From: Erwinia endophytica
GTDB taxonomy: Bacteria; Pseudomonadota; Gammaproteobacteria; Enterobacterales; Enterobacteriaceae
NCBI RefSeq assembly: GCF_009295515.1
Contig: NZ_RQVV01000012.1
Location: forward strand, 1-64,000
Direction: 5' to 3'
Length of the DNA stretch: 64,000 nt
A program made the translations under genes and the position numbers. This document shows positions 39,810 through 48,321 of this stretch, in pieces. The notes below the pieces were generated by a model that searched no databases, was not told the origin of the DNA, and worked only from the letters and a program-made list of their open reading frames with translations. Within the stretch, counting starts at the first letter, position 1, and each line of letters begins with the position of its first letter.

Positions 39810-40094
39810 ATGCCACGTAATCCACAAAAGAACCTGGCTCGTGCAATCGTGCATCACGAACGCAAAGAGTACATCCGCAAAATTGACCGGGCATTTAATC
39901 GACTGGCGGCGGATTGCAGTAGCGACAGAGTACTGACAGCAGTAACGCATGCACCTGACTGGCGCTGCAAATCATCTGATGAGCCTGAGTTCATCAATAT
40001 GGAGAATTCGCAGTACAGGAAAGTGCTGAACGAAGCTGGGCGTCAGATAAATGCTCGGCAGAAACAGCGCGGTAAATCAATTCCATTAATTTAA
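39810..40094 (+). CDS. N: N antitermination protein
   Basis: 94 aa. The N-terminal region is rich in Arg and Lys (RNPQKNLARAIVHHERKEYIRK), suited to bind boxB RNA. The last residues, GRQINARQKQRGKSIPLI, closely match the C-terminus of lambda N (which ends GKSIPLI). First gene of the rightward early operon after a nut-like leader. It should let early transcription pass the terminators at 40641 and 41349. Confidence 0.85.
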   Translation: MPRNPQKNLARAIVHHERKEYIRKIDRAFNRLAADCSSDRVLTAVTHAPDWRCKSSDEPEFINMENSQYRKVLNEAGRQINARQKQRGKSIPLI

Positions 40095-40107
40095 CAGCGA
40101 GGCAGGT

Positions 40108-40323
40108 ATGGATAAGATATATTTCGAATTCGCAAAAAAATCATCAATAAACAAAAGTAGGGAGGAAGGAGCTTTCAGCTTTTTTCAATACAACCTTTCA
40201 GCAGAAATGGCAATAACGGAAATAGCCAGTCAGTTGAAAATTGAGGACGCTGAGATTTTCGACAAAAATCAGGCTGAGCATATCAGGGCCGTGCTTAGCA
40301 TAGCCCTGAAGATGATTAGTTAA
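40108..40323 (+). CDS. Small hypothetical early protein
   Basis: 71 aa. GCGAGGCAGG precedes the ATG. DKIYFEFAKKSSINKSREEG then FSFFQYNLSAEMAITEIASQ. No family recognised. Its end overlaps the convergent gene at 40320. Confidence 0.55.
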   Translation: MDKIYFEFAKKSSINKSREEGAFSFFQYNLSAEMAITEIASQLKIEDAEIFDKNQAEHIRAVLSIALKMIS

Positions 40324-40526
40324 AAGAAAACCTTTCCTTTTGGTTCGGGATTCTCTTCGTTAAATTTCTTCTTTGCCACTTCCCGACATGAGGGAAGAAT
40401 ATCAGCAATGCGCTGTATCAGCTTTTCCGGTGTGATTATCGACTGGTCTCCTGAAGCGAGAGCCAGTGCCAAATCATAAGCGACAGACTCAATATTTCTG
40501 TCGCCAGCAAAGACATTTGCAGACAT
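40320..40526 (-). CDS. Small hypothetical protein against the early operon
   Basis: 68 aa with AAGGAA eight bases before the ATG. SANVFAGDRNIESVAYDLAL, then PEKLIQRIADILPSCREVAK. It is antisense to the direction of early transcription, so it may be expressed in the lysogen. Unknown function. Confidence 0.5.
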   Translation of the reverse strand: MSANVFAGDRNIESVAYDLALALASGDQSIITPEKLIQRIADILPSCREVAKKKFNEENPEPKGKVFF

Positions 40527-40640
40527 AAAACATTCCTTATTTTGACTGTGGAAACAGCAGTCTACGCCTTTCCTTTGACTGTGGAAAGCAGGGAAACCAC
40601 GCGCCGGGCGTGGCTAAATATCCCGGCATGAACTGTTAAC

Positions 40641-40665
40641 AAGCCGCCACCTGAGCGGCTTTTTT
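40641..40665 (+). terminator. Early terminator
   Basis: AGCCGC/GCGGCT stem, 7-base loop, TTTTTT. Presumably overcome by N. Confidence 0.8.
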
Positions 40666-40686
40666 ATTACCTGAATAGGTGGTCAC

Positions 40687-40788
40687 ATGAGCTATCGCGG
40701 CATGTCGTGGACGGTCACGTTTTCATTATGTGGCCTGTTATTTGCGTTGGTTATTTATGGAATTGTGGAGATGTTAATATGGGTATAG
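40687..40788 (+). CDS. Very small membrane protein
   Basis: 33 aa: MSYRGMSWTV, then the hydrophobic TFSLCGLLFALVIYGIVEML, one transmembrane helix. Its end overlaps the next start in another frame. The ribosome site is GGTGGTC, weak. Possibly a Kil-like or small toxic protein; this is a guess. Confidence 0.4.
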   Translation: MSYRGMSWTVTFSLCGLLFALVIYGIVEMLIWV

Positions 40789-41006
40789 ATACAGGCGGGC
40801 CAGCGTTTCCAGAGATGGGTAATGTTGCACATAATTCTGACTGGTTGCTTGATAATGGCATGACGCTGCGTGATTATTTTGCTGCTAAGGCTATTAACGG
40901 AATCCTTTCTGACCCTGATGCTGGACTGATGGATGATGACTTAGAACGGTACGCAAAGATTTCATTTAAAGTCGCCGACGCCATGATTAAGGCGCGCAAC
41001 CAATAA
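40779..41006 (+). CDS. Conserved small phage protein
   Basis: 75 aa from the ATG at 40779 (GGAG eight bases upstream). GIDTGGPAFPEMG, MTLRDYFAAKAINGILSD and FKVADAMIKARN form a pattern common in small proteins of enterobacterial phages. Function unknown. Confidence 0.7.
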   Translation: MGIDTGGPAFPEMGNVAHNSDWLLDNGMTLRDYFAAKAINGILSDPDAGLMDDDLERYAKISFKVADAMIKARNQ

Positions 41007-41022
41007 CCGGTAAGGAGAGGAT

Positions 41023-41295
41023 ATGGGCGATATGGGGGATTACTGGCGTGACTTAAAGCCCGAACTGAAGGAACGGAAAAGGAAAGCAAGAGATGGCGCT
41101 CACGAAGGAATTAAGTCTTTTTTCATGAAAAATGGAATTGAATTTGAAGAGGGAAATAACACGATAATATTCAGGACTCCACACGGAACAGTAGCATATT
41201 ACCCACCAAGCCAGCGCATGCAGCACAAAAACAAGTGGAAAGATTGCAGCCCGACATACTGCATGAATTACGTTAATAAACTCAGAACCCAGTAA
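41023..41295 (+). CDS. Hypothetical early protein
   Basis: 90 aa, AAGGAGAGG before the start. Basic N-terminus (KPELKERKRKARDGAHEGIK) and a strand-rich part (NTIIFRTPHGTVAYYPPSQR). Unknown function. Confidence 0.6.
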   Translation: MGDMGDYWRDLKPELKERKRKARDGAHEGIKSFFMKNGIEFEEGNNTIIFRTPHGTVAYYPPSQRMQHKNKWKDCSPTYCMNYVNKLRTQ

Positions 41296-41348
41296 TTGAG
41301 TAACAACGCAGAGCTGATTACCGGTCAGCTCTCCAATGTATTCAGAGC

Positions 41349-41370
41349 GCCCTCTTTTGAGGGCTTTTTT
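41349..41370 (+). terminator. Early terminator before the coiled-coil gene
   Basis: GCCCTC-TTTT-GAGGGC and TTTTTT. Confidence 0.85.
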
Positions 41371-41390
41371 ATGCCCACAGGAGAGGAATA

Positions 41391-42536
41391 ATGAGCGAGA
41401 CAACGGATATAGCGATACTCGAAATAAAGCCCGAACAGGCACCGGCGCTTTACGTTCCGAATGGTCTTGATACCTATCTCGACCACATCCGGGAAATGGC
41501 GAAGGAAACGCCAGATGTGACCACTGCAAAAGGACGCGAACGCATAGGATCACTGGCGCGGCAAGTAGGTAGCAGCAAGACGGCAATAGAGAAGCCGGGG
41601 CGTGACTACCTCCGTCGTCTTAAAGAAGCGGTAAAGCCAGCAGAAGAAGAATTGCGGCGATTCACTCGCGAGTGTGACGCCATCCGTGATGCAATTCTTG
41701 CTCCGCGCATTGAATGGGAAGCCGAACAGGAACGGTTAAAGGCCGAAGAAGAGGCAAGGATTGCTGCTGAAAAACTGGCGGCGAAAATCGAATCTGACCA
41801 CGAATTAGCCCTGTTGTTGAATGAGAAATTCGACAGCGACGCAGCACAAAAAGCAGAAGAAGCCGAACGCCAGCGCATTGCACATGAAGAAGAGCTAAAG
41901 CGTCAGGTGGTTGAGCAGGCACGAAATGAAGCTGAAGCCGCTGCACAGCAGGAACGACAACAGCATCAAGACGCACTGAGCGAAATAAATGGCATACAAC
42001 AACAGGTCATTATCGCGCAGACAGGACGGGCTGGCGTCCGCGAGGGCGGCACTATCGAATGCATCCGCGAGACGCTGGCAGAAACTGAAGCGTGGCCCAT
42101 TGATAAGCGATTTGGTTCACTGCAAGGCACTGCTGAGAAAGTGAAACAACAATCTGTCGAGCAAATTAAACAGATGCTTGTTGCAGCAGAGATCATTCAA
42201 AGGCAACAGGATGAATTAGCCAAAGCGGAGCGTGAAAAGCAGGCAGCTATTGCCGAGGCACAGCGGAAAGCGCAGGAAGAGGCAGATCGCATTAAGCGCG
42301 AGGCTGAGCAAAAGGAAGCTGCCCGACTGGCTGAAGAAAAGCGCATCGCTGATGAGGCTGAAAAGAAGGCCGCAAACAAGGCGCATCAGGCAGAAGTGAA
42401 CAACGCCGCGATGGCTGTTCTCACCAAGACTGGGATCAGCGATGAGTGTGCAAAACAGGCAATTATCGCAATTGCACAACATCAGATCTCATCAGCTAAA
42501 TCTGGTGATCGCCCGATAATTCAACTCAATTACTAA
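41391..42536 (+). CDS. Large coiled-coil protein of the recombination operon
   Basis: 381 aa. Residues about 105-195 and 270-345 are continuous Ala/Glu/Lys/Arg/Gln coiled coils (EAEQERLKAEEEARIAAEKL). A shorter globular part lies around 200-265 (GGTIECIRETLAETEAWPID), plus a C-terminal segment (AAMAVLTKTGISDECAKQAI). The TolA-like look is compositional only. It lies two genes upstream of recT; similar proteins accompany phage annealing systems. GAGAGGA before the start. Confidence 0.65.
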   Translation: MSETTDIAILEIKPEQAPALYVPNGLDTYLDHIREMAKETPDVTTAKGRERIGSLARQVGSSKTAIEKPGRDYLRRLKEAVKPAEEELRRFTRECDAIRDAILAPRIEWEAEQERLKAEEEARIAAEKLAAKIESDHELALLLNEKFDSDAAQKAEEAERQRIAHEEELKRQVVEQARNEAEAAAQQERQQHQDALSEINGIQQQVIIAQTGRAGVREGGTIECIRETLAETEAWPIDKRFGSLQGTAEKVKQQSVEQIKQMLVAAEIIQRQQDELAKAEREKQAAIAEAQRKAQEEADRIKREAEQKEAARLAEEKRIADEAEKKAANKAHQAEVNNAAMAVLTKTGISDECAKQAIIAIAQHQISSAKSGDRPIIQLNY

Positions 42537-42556
42537 TCAACCACAGGAAGCAACCC

Positions 42557-42730
42557 ATGCTAGCAACAGCAGCTCATGGGGCGGCATTGGGCTGCCCTAA
42601 ATTCAACGCGTTCGGTTATATCGAGCGCCATCCGTCAAACATTCTGACAAGTGCGTCATTCACCCCGCCACCGCGTAAAAGCCTTCTAGAAAAACTGGTT
42701 GAGTTCCTGAGCAGGAGTATTCAGCCGTGA
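42557..42730 (+). CDS. Small hypothetical protein
   Basis: 57 aa, AGGAAG seven bases before the ATG. GAALGCPKFNAFGYIERHPS then PPPRKSLLEKLVEFLSRSI. Its stop overlaps the next GTG start (GTGA). Unknown function. Confidence 0.6.
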   Translation: MLATAAHGAALGCPKFNAFGYIERHPSNILTSASFTPPPRKSLLEKLVEFLSRSIQP

Positions 42731-43032
42731 AACTGACCATTAAAGATAACGAGGAAATAGACGGAATTATTTCAAACCTCACAGAAGGAGACAGGGAAAT
42801 AATTCAACTGGAATTAGAGCGACTAACGAAACAGCGTAATCCGTTTTTGGCTGCTATCCGCAATCATGATCCTGATGAGTTTACCCAAGAGGCATGTGAC
42901 TGGCTTGAGGATGACGTCGATTATCAGAATAAAATTGATGGCATGTTTTGGGAGGCGCTCGTTTACCGACTCACCCGCGAGTACGCAATTAACATCTGGC
43001 GGGATAAACACAGTTATTGGGAGGTGGCGTGA
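42727..43032 (+). CDS. Hypothetical acidic protein upstream of recT
   Basis: 101 aa, GTG start overlapping the upstream stop. KDNEEIDGIISNLTEGDREI and a DPDEFTQEACDWLEDDVDYQ block. Its stop overlaps the recT start (TGATG). Perhaps a small partner of the recombination proteins; unproven. Confidence 0.6.
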   Translation: MKLTIKDNEEIDGIISNLTEGDREIIQLELERLTKQRNPFLAAIRNHDPDEFTQEACDWLEDDVDYQNKIDGMFWEALVYRLTREYAINIWRDKHSYWEVA

Positions 43033-43964
43033 TGAACCAGCAATTGGTTAATCAAATTTTCGAAATAGTAAATCCCCTGAAAGTTGAATTTGAACAGGTA
43101 TGTTCTGAGAAGTCAGTAACGTTCAAGCGTGAGTCTGAGTTTGCAATGCAGATATTTGCAAATAACGACTATCTGGCGGGGGTGGCAGTACAAAACCCAA
43201 CATCAACACGTAGTGCCATCATGAACGTGTCAGCTATCGGGATAACACTGAACCCGGCACAAAAACTGGCTTATCTGGTGCCAAGAAAGGGCGCTATCTG
43301 CCTCGACATTAGCTACATGGGCTTGATGCATATTGCACAACAGTCAGGCGCTATTAAATGGTGCCAGTCAGCAATAGTCAGAAAAAACGATAAGTTCATG
43401 CGTTCCGGTATCGATAAAGCCCCAAGACATGATTTCAACGAGTTCGACACTCAGGAACAGCGTGGAGATGTCGTAGGAGCCTACACGGTCATTAAGACCG
43501 ATGAAGGTGATTACCTGACCCACACCATGCGGGCCGAAGATATCTTTTCCATCCGTGACCGCTCAGAAGCGTGGAAGGCATACAAGACAAAGGGGAAATC
43601 ATGCCCATGGGTCACTGACGAAGAGCAAATGATCCTCAAGACCGTGGTCAAACAGGCCGCGAAGTACTGGCCACGGCGTGAGCGACTGGATGCCGCAATC
43701 GACTATGTGAATACAGAAGGTGGCGAAGGGATTGCTTTTAACAATGACAGCCAGCAAGAGCGCGATGTTTCACCCGCAAGCCAGGAAACAATAGCGAGAA
43801 TTAATGATCTGCTTTTGTCGATGGGTAAGACGTGGGATGACGACATGTTACCTCTTTGCTCAAACATTTTCCGACGCCCTATCACATCACCTTCTGAAAT
43901 GACTGAGCCTGAAGCGGTCCGCGCTCTGGACTTTCTTGCTAAAAAGGCTAAGGCGGCAGCATGA
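43032..43964 (+). CDS. recT: RecT-family single-strand annealing protein
   Basis: 310 aa. The conserved RecT block includes [39 protein letters not shown] and [17 protein letters not shown]. The [20 protein letters not shown] segment completes the core. It anneals complementary single strands in phage recombination and pairs with the exonuclease encoded next. The ATG at 43032 with GAGGTGG is used instead of 43017. Confidence 0.92.
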   Translation: MNQQLVNQIFEIVNPLKVEFEQVCSEKSVTFKRESEFAMQIFANNDYLAGVAVQNPTSTRSAIMNVSAIGITLNPAQKLAYLVPRKGAICLDISYMGLMHIAQQSGAIKWCQSAIVRKNDKFMRSGIDKAPRHDFNEFDTQEQRGDVVGAYTVIKTDEGDYLTHTMRAEDIFSIRDRSEAWKAYKTKGKSCPWVTDEEQMILKTVVKQAAKYWPRRERLDAAIDYVNTEGGEGIAFNNDSQQERDVSPASQETIARINDLLLSMGKTWDDDMLPLCSNIFRRPITSPSEMTEPEAVRALDFLAKKAKAAA

Positions 43965-44641
43965 CACCGGAGATCATAAAGGATCGCACAGGGATTGACA
44001 TTATCCACGTCGAACAGGGAAGCGAGGACTGGCTAAGGCTAAGGCTCGGAGTGATTACGGCCTCTGAGGTTTCAAACGTCATTGCAAAGCCTCGGAGCGG
44101 CACAAAGTGGACGGACATGAAAATGTCCTATTTTCACACCCTGCTGGCAGAAGTCTGCACCGGCGTATCACCTGAAGTCAACGCAAAGCCGCTGGAATGG
44201 GGCAAACAGCACGAAGACGCAGCGCGGGCGTTGTTTGAGTTCACATCAGGTGTGCAAGTAACTGAAGCGCCGATCCTGTTTCGCGATGAAACATTGCGTA
44301 CCGCCTGCTCCCCTGATGGCCTGTGCAGCGATGGCCGTGGACTCGAATTGAAATGCCCTTTCACCTCCCGAGACTTTATGAAATTTCGCCTTGGCGGGTT
44401 TGACGCAATAAAAAGTGCATACATGGCACAGGTTCAATACAGCATGTGGATAACCGGCAAGGATGCATGGTATTTCGCCAATTACGACCCGCGAATGAAG
44501 CGTGAAGGGATTCACCACATCGTCGTCGAGCGAGACGAAAAATACATGTCAGATTTTGAAGAAATGGTGCCGGAGTTCATCGAAAAAATGGATGAAGCGC
44601 TGGCGGTTATCGGGTTTAAATTCGGCGACCAGTGGAGATGA
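43961..44641 (+). CDS. Lambda exonuclease-like (YqaJ) recombinase
   Basis: 226 aa. [38 protein letters not shown], the metal-binding [18 protein letters not shown] (D and E-x-K) and [13 protein letters not shown] are the YqaJ/lambda Exo motifs. It chews 5' ends to give ssDNA for RecT. ATGA overlap with recT. Confidence 0.92.
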   Translation: MTPEIIKDRTGIDIIHVEQGSEDWLRLRLGVITASEVSNVIAKPRSGTKWTDMKMSYFHTLLAEVCTGVSPEVNAKPLEWGKQHEDAARALFEFTSGVQVTEAPILFRDETLRTACSPDGLCSDGRGLELKCPFTSRDFMKFRLGGFDAIKSAYMAQVQYSMWITGKDAWYFANYDPRMKREGIHHIVVERDEKYMSDFEEMVPEFIEKMDEALAVIGFKFGDQWR

Positions 44642-44644
44642 GGC

Positions 44645-45061
44645 ATGAAAAAAATCGCAATGTACCGGCGAGGCAAAGGGTATGCGAACGAGGGTCTGAA
44701 AGAGCGGATCCTTTGGCAACTCAGCAAGCGCCCTATGACCGCAAAAGAATTAGCCGCAACACTCAAAATTGACGTTCGCTATATCGTCGTTCAGATGCGC
44801 GACAGAACGCTCTCAATAGACAAAGTAGCAAAAATAACGGCGGGGGAATGGTTCACAGACGAAACAGGATTCAGAGACAGACTGTACAGTCTCGCAGCCA
44901 GTCCACGGCGGCAGTCACCAAAAACCACCCGGTCACAGAACATCCTCATCAGCAAAAAATCACTCTCGTCACTCGGCGAAGAGCAGCGCCAAAAGAACAT
45001 CCTCGCTGCTCAGCGTCGCGCCAGGCTGATTGCTGCTGGCCTCTACATAACGGAGCTATGA
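44645..45061 (+). CDS. HTH-containing hypothetical protein
   Basis: 138 aa. Residues 18-60 resemble a helix-turn-helix (LKERILWQLSKRPMTAKELA, LKIDVRYIVVQMRDR). A basic, Gln/Arg-rich tail follows (EEQRQKNILAAQRRARLIAA). Probably DNA-binding. Function unknown. Confidence 0.55.
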   Translation: MKKIAMYRRGKGYANEGLKERILWQLSKRPMTAKELAATLKIDVRYIVVQMRDRTLSIDKVAKITAGEWFTDETGFRDRLYSLAASPRRQSPKTTRSQNILISKKSLSSLGEEQRQKNILAAQRRARLIAAGLYITEL

Positions 45062-45062
45062 A

Positions 45063-45659
45063 ATGACAGTTAAACGATATGAACCAAGCACTTGTGGTGC
45101 CGTACAATTCATGGTTGAGCACACATCTGGTGAATACGTCAAATATGAAGACTATGCCGCCCTGCAAGCGCAGGTGAACGCGCTGGCGGCTGAGAATGTG
45201 GTGATGAAAAATATCATTCACCCCATAGCTAATGAGCATACTAACGTTGAGTGCACTGACCGCCCAGTTTGGTATGTATGCGACCCGCGTCAGATGATGT
45301 CTCCTGATGCCTCGAGTCTATGCAGTATGTTTCATGGGCCATTCTGGAGTCGGGAACGCGCTACTGATTTTATGAAAAACACATGCTACCGCTACGGTAA
45401 AAATGCTTCTGTGTTTTGCACCAGTCTTTACCATTATCCAGAAATGCGAAATTTATATGACGCCTCAAAAGAACTAAAAACCCCAGCCACCGATGCCGCC
45501 ATTCGGAGATTGCAAAATTACTCAGATATTGATCTTGTGCAGAAATTTAACGAACACATTGTGCGTGCTGGGCTATCCGATGCTGAATCAGTAACTATTC
45601 AAGAGTGCAGAGACGCATTACTGCATGTTGTTACACGTCGAAACGGTGAGGTGAAATGA
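45063..45659 (+). CDS. Ead/Ea22-like early protein
   Basis: 198 aa. The coiled segment EDYAALQAQVNALAAENVVM is the hallmark of the Ead/Ea22-like family. The rest (PVWYVCDPRQMMSP; FWSRERATDFMKNTCYRYGK) is not assigned. Located in the accessory early region as in lambda b2/ea genes. Function unknown. Confidence 0.6.
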   Translation: MTVKRYEPSTCGAVQFMVEHTSGEYVKYEDYAALQAQVNALAAENVVMKNIIHPIANEHTNVECTDRPVWYVCDPRQMMSPDASSLCSMFHGPFWSRERATDFMKNTCYRYGKNASVFCTSLYHYPEMRNLYDASKELKTPATDAAIRRLQNYSDIDLVQKFNEHIVRAGLSDAESVTIQECRDALLHVVTRRNGEVK

Positions 45660-45835
45660 TGGCTAACTACTGTGATAACTGCGGATGCCGTAAATTAAAT
45701 GGCTACTGCACAGGCTGCGAAGAAGAAGCATATATAGCATTCGTTCAGGCTCCTGATTATGAGTTCAGTGAACCATTTATGGAAAAAGCGTGGCAACAGG
45801 AAAAAGACCGAAATAAGGGAGGCGACCATGCGTGA
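45659..45835 (+). CDS. Small CxxC zinc-binding phage protein
   Basis: 58 aa. MANYCDNCGC and NGYCTGCEE give two Cys pairs; the rest is acidic (APDYEFSEPFMEKAWQQEK). The GAGGTG of the preceding gene end serves as ribosome site. Unknown function. Confidence 0.65.
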   Translation: MANYCDNCGCRKLNGYCTGCEEEAYIAFVQAPDYEFSEPFMEKAWQQEKDRNKGGDHA

Positions 45836-45881
45836 GCGCCCATACGACAAAACTCTACCTACTGCTCAGTAGGAGGTAATA

Positions 45882-46094
45882 ATGATCAGTTTCGATAAAT
45901 GGCTAAATTCACAGGGTAAAGACACTGAAATAAATGAGGATGATTTACCCGATGGAATTACGGAACGTGATGGAAAGTTTTATGCAGATTGCTGTAGATG
46001 CGAACGTGAAACAGAGATTTATTGCGATATATCAGAAATTCCAAATGACGGATATGAGCATTATTGCGGAGGTAGCCCAAGGTGCTGTCCGTAA
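45882..46094 (+). CDS. Cys-rich small protein
   Basis: 70 aa with TAGGAGGT before the ATG. ISFDKWLNSQGKDTEINEDD, then DCCRCERETEIYCD and HYCGGSPRCCP: eight cysteines, likely zinc-binding. Unknown function. Confidence 0.65.
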   Translation: MISFDKWLNSQGKDTEINEDDLPDGITERDGKFYADCCRCERETEIYCDISEIPNDGYEHYCGGSPRCCP

Positions 46095-46133
46095 ATAATC
46101 AGCCGTGACTTTTCACCAGTCCGAGGAATAATC

Positions 46134-47090
46134 ATGACAATTACAGAAGAAGAATTAGAACATATCATGAACCGACAACGTATTGTTGAAATATCTAATG
46201 GTGCAGCGGTCATAATGGGAGAAAAAGAAAAACTCGCAAAAACAGCATTGCATTACATTGAAGAGAACACTGATTCAATAAAAGCATTCCAAGAAATAGC
46301 ACTGAATTTACTCAAGGCTCAGGACCACATCGACGCACAGGCGGCGCAGATTGCTGAACTGGAATCTCGCTACGCTGAGGTTTCCGGGTGGTATGCAAAA
46401 ATAAAGACCAGAATGTTGGAAGCAGAAAAAGAACTGGCGGCGCTGCGGGAACAGGAACCTGTTTATTGGCAATTTATGTCAGTGAATGGAGACTGGTTAG
46501 GTATTGGCGAATCTGGGAAAGATCAAGCGGTTAAGGAAGGGTGCGAAGTTCGCCCCCTATTCAGCCAGCCAGTACCACCCGCACCGGTTGCTGTGCCGGA
46601 TGAGATGAATTTTTCGGATGCCGTAAATTTTGTTCACATCAACGGAATGCCATGCGAGGACAGGCCAACTTTAGTTAGCGAAGATTATTCTGAGCTTTTA
46701 AGGCTTCGTGAGGATGTGAAGGGTCCGGAAGGGTTTGATACATGGAAAGATGCCGCAATAGCTGAAAGGATTGCAAGGGTAAGTTTAGAAAGAAAGGTTG
46801 TTAACAGTAAGCATGGAATAGACTATTTAACCGCAATGGGTGCTTTCAATTCAAATCAGTGGCACAAGATGGATCCGATAACTGGCTATATGCACGGGTA
46901 TAACCAGGCCATTGCTGACAAATCGCTTATCTGCAAGGAGTTCGTGGTTAAATTGCCAAAACGGCATAGCCCTGAAGGATACCACATAGATGAGGCCTAT
47001 CTAGTTGAAGATGATGAGGGGAATTGGTTAGACCGTGATGAGGTTATAGAAGCCATAAAAGCCGCTGGCGGGAGCGTGGAAGATGAATGA
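46134..47090 (+). CDS. Ead/Ea22-like protein with coiled coil
   Basis: 318 aa. A coiled coil at about 60-105 (AQAAQIAELESRYAEVSGWY; EAEKELAALREQEPVYW) leads into the Ead-type linker (RPLFSQPVPPAPVAVPDEM) and a C-terminal unit (GFDTWKDAAIAERIARVSLE). The modular layout is normal for this variable family. It overlaps the next gene by eight bases. Confidence 0.65.
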   Translation: MTITEEELEHIMNRQRIVEISNGAAVIMGEKEKLAKTALHYIEENTDSIKAFQEIALNLLKAQDHIDAQAAQIAELESRYAEVSGWYAKIKTRMLEAEKELAALREQEPVYWQFMSVNGDWLGIGESGKDQAVKEGCEVRPLFSQPVPPAPVAVPDEMNFSDAVNFVHINGMPCEDRPTLVSEDYSELLRLREDVKGPEGFDTWKDAAIAERIARVSLERKVVNSKHGIDYLTAMGAFNSNQWHKMDPITGYMHGYNQAIADKSLICKEFVVKLPKRHSPEGYHIDEAYLVEDDEGNWLDRDEVIEAIKAAGGSVEDE

Positions 47091-47376
47091 AGAAGAAAAG
47101 CAGGCGCTTATTATCCGTGCTGAGCAACTGATTAATCACGCCGAGGAGGCGCGAGACGAAACCCCCTTTGGTCTTAGTGAAGATGTTGAGAGTGAGCTAG
47201 CGCTGATTAAAATCGCCCTGTCCGCGATGACGGCTGAGCCGGTCGCGTGGCGTCATAATAATGGGCCGTTTGGAAAAATTGCAACCTGTAGCGAGAATGC
47301 AGCCAAAAGATGGGAGCGTGAAGGATTCGACATATCACCCCTTTACACCACGCCTCCAGCCCCAGAGGGGCCGTAA
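47083..47376 (+). CDS. Short Ead-like protein
   Basis: 97 aa. It ends in MTAEPVAWRHNNGPFGKIAT ... PLYTTPPAPEGP, the typical end of the Ead linker, and lacks the usual following domain. It may be a truncated relative of the gene before it. A terminator follows. Confidence 0.6.
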   Translation: MNEEEKQALIIRAEQLINHAEEARDETPFGLSEDVESELALIKIALSAMTAEPVAWRHNNGPFGKIATCSENAAKRWEREGFDISPLYTTPPAPEGP

Positions 47377-47400
47377 TAATAGGCAGAGGTTTACCGATAG

Positions 47401-47419
47401 CCGCGAATGCGGTTTTTTT
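47401..47419 (+). terminator. Short terminator
   Basis: CCGC-GAAT-GCGG followed by seven T. Confidence 0.65.
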
Positions 47420-47444
47420 ATGCCCATAATTTGGAATAACAGAA

Positions 47445-47651
47445 ATGGCCGATATTGCAGATGAGGCGTTTGAACGCGAGGAATTAACGCGGCAGTTAGC
47501 TATTCGTAACAGAGCTGTGCCGCAAATGACATACACCGGAGAGTGTCACAATTGCGAAATACCAATAGACAGCGGATATTTCTGTAGCACTGAATGCAGA
47601 GACGACCACGCTAAATTTATTCGGGCTGAACAGCAGAGGAAAATAGGATGA
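47445..47651 (+). CDS. Zn-ribbon small protein
   Basis: 68 aa. TYTGECHNCEIPIDSGYFCS followed by TECRDDHAKF: Cys pairs as in DUF2116-type zinc ribbons. A helical N-terminus (FEREELTRQLAIRNRA). Overlaps the next start (ATGA). Confidence 0.65.
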   Translation: MADIADEAFEREELTRQLAIRNRAVPQMTYTGECHNCEIPIDSGYFCSTECRDDHAKFIRAEQQRKIG

Positions 47652-47968
47652 GTGTTGAATGGGATGGTCATGGGCTACCACCTGTAGGGTGTGAGTGCGA
47701 AGCGCTAAATGGATTGGCATGGTACCCATGTATTATTGTTGCTCACTATGATGGGTTCGCCTTTGCCTGGAATTACGACAGGAGAATTACATTTACTATT
47801 AATGCCATCAAGGCGCATGAGAATTTTCGCCCAATCCGCACCAAAGCAGAGCGGAATCGTGAGGATTTCCTGAAATACTGCCATGAAAAGCCTGTTAGCA
47901 CTTTCTCAGAGCTTTATGCTGACATCGCAGCCGGTAAAATTCCCGGCATAAGGCTGACAGATGAATGA
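47648..47968 (+). CDS. Conserved phage protein of unknown function
   Basis: 106 aa. EWDGHGLPPVGCECEALNG, WYPCIIVAHYDGFAFAWN and FRPIRTKAERNREDF form a pattern that is common in enterobacterial phages. An SH3-like barrel is likely. Overlaps the next start by eight bases. Confidence 0.65.
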   Translation: MSVEWDGHGLPPVGCECEALNGLAWYPCIIVAHYDGFAFAWNYDRRITFTINAIKAHENFRPIRTKAERNREDFLKYCHEKPVSTFSELYADIAAGKIPGIRLTDE

Positions 47969-48152
47969 ACTATTCGAGCAGTATCTCAACGAGGTAATAA
48001 CTCACAACGGGCAGACAGGCAAGCGCAAGCACGTTCACAGCCTGGAATGGCGTCCTATTGCTGAACAGGTCTGGAATGACTGCATGGAGATAACAAATGC
48101 AGACAGAGCACGAAAACGCAATACGCGCAGTCGCGAAAAGGTGTTGAGATGA
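47961..48152 (+). CDS. Small hypothetical protein
   Basis: 63 aa: MNELFEQYLNEVITHNGQTG, basic in its second half (RARKRNTRSREKVLR). It overlaps the broken gene at 48097 by 56 bases in another frame. The overlap suggests its end could be extended by a change in that region. Confidence 0.5.
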   Translation: MNELFEQYLNEVITHNGQTGKRKHVHSLEWRPIAEQVWNDCMEITNADRARKRNTRSREKVLR

Positions 48153-48321
48153 AATAATCTCAGCAAAGAAAGGCAAGCCGAAATCCCTGCACGATGAAAT
48201 AACAACCCGCCTGTTAGACAAATACACCAAACAAATCACCGCCCTGCCGCCTGATACGTTCTCAGCCAAACGCTGGCTGACGTATTACGTGCGCGTGGTG
48301 GATAAGGAGTTACGAACATGA
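48097..48321 (+). pseudogene. Small phage gene with an in-frame UGA at codon 17
   Basis: An ATG at 48097 opens MQTEHENAIRAVAKRC, then TGA (48145-48147). The same frame then goes on for 57 coding-like codons (DEIISAKKGKPKSLHDEITT ... FSAKRWLTYYVRVVDKELRT) to a TGA that overlaps the methyltransferase start (ATGA). No start codon with a ribosome site follows the UGA. So the sequence is either a point-mutated gene or one read through. UGA followed by G is not a favoured leaky context; mutation is more likely. Confidence 0.65.

Noticed and set aside
45828..45872. 14-codon ORF with a strong ribosome site before the 45882 gene
   Set aside because: Too short to support; the GGGAGG could be chance. 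A leader peptide is possible but not shown.
48145..48147. UGA as selenocysteine codon
   Set aside because: No selenoprotein family and no clear SECIS-like hairpin right after the codon.
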